Source of the DNA: Paracoccaceae bacterium
GTDB lineage: Bacteria; Pseudomonadota; Alphaproteobacteria; Rhodobacterales; Rhodobacteraceae
DNA length: 7,480 bases
Reading direction: 5' to 3'
NCBI GenBank assembly: GCA_023134935.1
Contig: JAGLUD010000132.1
Coordinates: 1-7,480, forward strand
Shown: positions 5,157-7,480 of the stretch, piece by piece
Position numbering within the stretch: position 1 is the stretch's first letter
How the letters are laid out: each line of letters starts with the position of its first letter
Program-made: the position numbers and the translations under genes
The notes under the pieces: model-generated
What the model was told of the DNA's origin: nothing
Database searches by the model: none
What the model saw: only the letters and a program-made list of their open reading frames with translations

Positions 5157-5185
5157 AATTTACCAGTGTACCTATTGCATGCAAT
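5157..5185 (-). promoter_or_regulatory. Candidate promoter with palindromic -35 (5073 gene)
   Basis: ATTGCATGCAAT (5174-5185) is a perfect 12-bp palindrome. On the minus strand it contains TTGCAT (5184-5179), which lies 16 nt from TAAATT (5162-5157), giving a plausible promoter about 80 nt before the gene start. A further ATTGCAT half-site lies at 5142-5148. A repressor bound to the palindrome would cover the -35. Confidence 0.4.
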
Positions 5186-5189
5186 GTTG

Positions 5190-5395
5190 GGTGAGAAGAA
5201 TTAGCCTAAGGGTTAAAAGCGGGATTTAAACTAAAGATTACGCCAAAATTAGCTGCGCCCTATCAATAAGTGCACCACATAAAATACTTACACCTCACGC
5301 GTAATGCAAGCCATTTCAATGCTTTACGATTGCGGGCGTGCAACGGGCCCACGGTTTCGTTATCTGGGCAAACAGTTTGGCGCTATACTTTTAGT
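5190..5395. other. Intergenic region, no gene seen
   Basis: About 200 bp between the end of the broken adaptor gene and the promoter of the 190-residue protein gene. The plus-strand frame running through here from 5270 crosses into the pseudogene antisense and shows no protein-like character. I see no convincing terminator, RNA or repeat. Confidence 0.5.
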
Positions 5396-6671
5396 TCATC
5401 GAAAAGCTTTTCCGAAATAATCTGCAAGTGGCTTCACCAGATACTCAAACGGGATTCGATCTGTGGTTTTCAGGAAAACCTGTGCCGGCATTCCGGGCAG
5501 GATGTTCGATCCTTCAAGCTTACTCAACTCAGTATCATCCGGGATGATCTCGGCAGCGTAATACGGTGCTCCCGTCAGGTCGTCGATATATATCCGGTGA
5601 TATTTTCGTTACGGTACCGAGGATTACCGGTGTCGTCCGCATGTCGAACACCGAAAAATGCAGGCCTGCGACTTGCCCGATGTGAACCTGATCTATGTGT
5701 ATTGCCTGAATTTTTGTGGTGATAACGAGCGGTACATCCTGTGGGATTATATACAGTATCGTTTCCGTCCCCCGCACAACCGAACGAAGCGCGTGAAACT
5801 GTTTGCCGTACACAATACCTGACGAGGGCGCGCATACGCTCAACCTTTTTAGCCGTTCCCGAACGGAGTTTTGTGCCGTGCGCAATTCAATTTCGCGATA
5901 TTGCAGGTCTCGCAAAGTTGCAATTGCGCGTTCAAGGCGGTCAGCATACAACCTCAAAACTTCTATTTCTATTTCGGCAATGCGCCCTGTTCGCTCCGCG
6001 ATGGTCGCTTGCAAGCCTGCCTCTTGCCCTGCGAGGCGTGCGACTTCGCGTTGCAGCCCGCGGACCTTGCTTGATTGTCACAAACCTAAGCCCAACAGCG
6101 ACTGTTCATCCGCCAGCTCTTCGCCGACAAGATCGCGCTGACGCGTAAGTGTCAACCGCTGCGCTTCGGTACCTTTGATTTGCACCGCTACCTGTGATCC
6201 ACGTGCCTTAAGAAGTGCCACTTCTTGCGTCGAAGTTTCTGCGCGTGCCTGAAACAGATTGCGCTGCCCGGCCATAAGTTCAGCAATGACGACGTTGCTG
6301 TTGGCATCCACCAAAGCTTGATCAAACTGAACAGTTTGGGTGCCATCCCATTCTGCAACTAGTCGCAATTTACGAGCCGAAATTTCGAACAATCGCTCTG
6401 AATTCGAGAAGGCGTCATCAAAGCGAATTAGGACCTCGCCCGCTTCGACGCGGTCGCCATCGTCGACTAGAATCTCGGCGATGACGCGACCGTTGGGATG
6501 TTGTACGATTTGGCGGTTGGTTTCGACTTCGACTACGCCGGAAGTTATGACGGCACAAGCAATCGATGCCTTCATCGACCATCCACCAACCCCTAAAACC
6601 AACACCACAAGTGCCGTGAAACCCAAAGTTAGAGGGGCTTTTGCGCTCCAGTTTAACCGATTTGCGGTCAT
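5396..6671 (-). pseudogene. Broken HlyD/PrtE-type type I secretion adaptor
   Basis: The intact protein would be a periplasmic adaptor of about 425 residues joining an inner-membrane ABC exporter to an outer-membrane TolC channel. It starts at ATG 6671, overlapping the stop of the ABC relic (ATGA). A membrane helix (14-34) is followed by a lipoyl-type half-motif (Q-I-V-Q-H-P-N-G-R-V-I-A-E-I and G-D-R-V-E-A-G-E, about 54-79), then long coiled coil. An in-frame TGA (6080-6078) breaks the frame after L-L-G-L-G-L; the same frame continues with Q-S-S-K-V-R-G-L-Q-R and the second lipoyl part A-P-S-S-G-I-V-Y-G. A frameshift at the (AT)4 tract (5586-5593) follows I-S-P-D-I-Y. Afterwards another frame gives the proper C-terminus L-P-G-M-P-A-Q-V-F-L-K-T, ending D-Y-F-G-K-A-F-R at TGA 5398-5396. 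A few residues may also be missing near residue 87. It is clearly a relic. Confidence 0.92.
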
Positions 6672-7182
6672 GGCTTAATTTTCGCATCAAGATGGCCGGA
6701 AGCCTCCTCGTAGTTTTGGAGGTTCGCGCGTAAAATTTCGTCGCGCGGTCCAACAGCTTTGCACATCCCGTCTTGCAGGATCATCTCGCGAGCACCTGCC
6801 TTTTTTGCGGCGGCAATAACGGCCAGCGAGTTTGGTGTCTGAGCAAGCCGCGCGATGTTTTCTGCAACTGTGGCTGCAAGAATGGCACCTCCTGCGGAAG
6901 GTAGCCAATATGTAAGCCCAAGTCCGCGCCGTATTGCTCCAGCATCGCGCCGTCAAGTCGAAGCGTTCCTGATACCGGCGACCATATACCCGTCAAAACC
7001 CGCGCGAGCGTCGACTTCCCAGAAGCACTTTGCCCCACAACCCCGAGCGCTTATCCTTCCGCCAGATCAAATCCGGCGATCTTCAACGTGGGGCGCGTTC
7101 CTCCGGGAGGAATGACAGCAATGCCACGGGCTGCAAGAATGGCGCGGGGTCGATTCTCCCACATCGATACACCAACATTCAT
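6668..7182 (-). pseudogene. Truncated PrtD-type type I secretion ABC ATPase
   Basis: This remnant covers parts of the nucleotide-binding domain only. From about 7182 it reads into I-P-P-G-G-T-R-P-T-L-K, then an in-frame TAA (7053-7051) where L-A-E-G-E-A-L-G would be expected. Walker A, G-Q-S-A-S-G-K-S-T (7035-7009), follows, then the Q-loop region I-G-Y-L-P-Q-E-V. A frameshift near 6883-6886 moves the frame to A-A-T-V-A-E-N-I-A-R-L and on to G-A-R-E-M-I-L. Directly after that (about 6775) comes the family C-terminus, Q-D-G-M-C-K-A-V-G-P-R-D-E-I-L. The signature LSGGQ, Walker B and H-loop that should lie between are absent, an estimated loss of 80-100 residues. The roughly 300-residue membrane domain is also missing upstream. 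The stop overlaps the adaptor start, as in intact operons. It cannot function. Confidence 0.92.
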
Positions 7183-7465
7183 TCGCAAAAGTTAACTTAA
7201 CAGCTAATCAAGTCGACAAATCCAACCGCGCGCGCCTTTTATATCTGGGTTTTCATTTGCGTCACGTTCATCGGCCACATTGCAAGCAGAGCATTTCCTA
7301 ACTTCAAACAGAGAAACAGGAAACTATCCCGCATTCACCTAAGCTAGCGTGAAAACATCTTTTTCTCGTGATAATCAGTGCAAAATGATTGATGTCACAA
7401 TGTTTTATAGGAATAAGCGGTGCCAAACGTCCGCCCAACTTCCGTTATTACAAATAGAGAACCAC
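7183..7465. other. Non-coding stretch upstream of the secretion relic
   Basis: This stretch should hold the ABC membrane domain if the relic were complete, but no frame here shows transmembrane or ABC-like sequence. It is AT-richer in its right half. I see no repeat, insertion-sequence end, tRNA or clear promoter. It may contain the promoter region of a plus-strand gene that begins near the right edge. Confidence 0.5.
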
Positions 7466-7480
7466 ATGCACACTGATAAC
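7466..7480 (+). CDS. Possible start of a plus-strand gene (partial)
   Basis: ATG at 7466 opens a frame reading M-H-T-D-N up to the window edge. A weak purine stretch, AATAGAGAA, lies 5-12 nt upstream. Only five codons are visible, so this is a possibility rather than a supported gene. Confidence 0.2.

Noticed and set aside
5270..5722. 150-codon plus-strand reading frame across the intergenic region and adaptor gene end
   Set aside because: It runs antisense to the clearly recognisable adaptor C-terminus, has no ribosome-binding site and shows no protein-like composition.
5535..6014. Independent 159-residue gene within the adaptor region
   Set aside because: It is in the same frame as the upstream part and continues the same protein after an in-frame TGA; its ATG is internal to the coiled coil.
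7382..7410. FNR box near TTGATGTCACAATG
   Set aside because: Only the first half-site matches; the second half does not fit ATCAA.
7183..7480. Insertion-sequence remnant explaining the ABC gene truncation
   Set aside because: No terminal inverted repeats, target duplication or transposase-like frame could be seen.

Overview
The window looks like chromosomal DNA from an alphaproteobacterium, most likely a marine Rhodobacterales (Roseobacter group) species. This rests on the style of SecE, the membrane-anchored LuxR-type regulator, the PrtD/HlyD-type secretion genes and the tRNA-Trp/secE neighbourhood. The genus assignment is inference; no database was searched. Almost every gene lies on the minus strand, so the natural reading direction runs from 7480 down to 1. 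Only the small cupin gene at 600-938, and perhaps a gene starting at 7466, use the plus strand.

Region 1 (7182-5396, minus) is a decayed type I secretion locus. A 5'-truncated PrtD-type ABC gene is followed, with an ATGA overlap, by a HlyD/PrtE-type membrane fusion (adaptor) gene. The ABC remnant lacks its membrane domain, has an in-frame stop and a frameshift, and has lost the stretch that should hold the signature motif, Walker B and H-loop. The adaptor gene has an in-frame TGA and a frameshift at an (AT)4 tract. Neither can make a normal protein.

Region 2 (5073-3330, minus) holds two small exported proteins and a regulator. The first is a 190-residue protein with an Asn/Gly-rich segment just after its signal peptide. 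The second is a 145-residue PepSY-like protein with an Asn/Gly-rich C-terminal tail. A hairpin terminator separates the two. The regulator is a LuxR-type helix-turn-helix protein anchored by two membrane helices.

Region 3 is a tRNA-Trp gene (3175-3100) with an encoded CCA end and an unusual C27-A43 mismatch. Region 4 (2961-992, minus) holds an exported peptidoglycan-binding-domain protein, a Crp/Fnr-family regulator that probably starts at TTG, and a 70-residue DUF2892 (YgaP-like) membrane protein. Palindromes lie around the regulator/DUF2892 junction. Region 5 is the plus-strand cupin gene, convergent with DUF2892 across a shared hairpin terminator.

Region 6 is secE (327-130), with its own candidate promoter and a strong terminator hairpin downstream. 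nusG would be expected beyond the left edge. The cupin/secE divergent intergenic region carries three to four tandem 11-bp repeats. I found no clear new defence or mobile system. The most notable signals are the 2.8-kb block between tRNA-Trp and secE, the Asn/Gly-rich secreted pair, the secretion-system relic, the tandem repeats and the tRNA mismatch.
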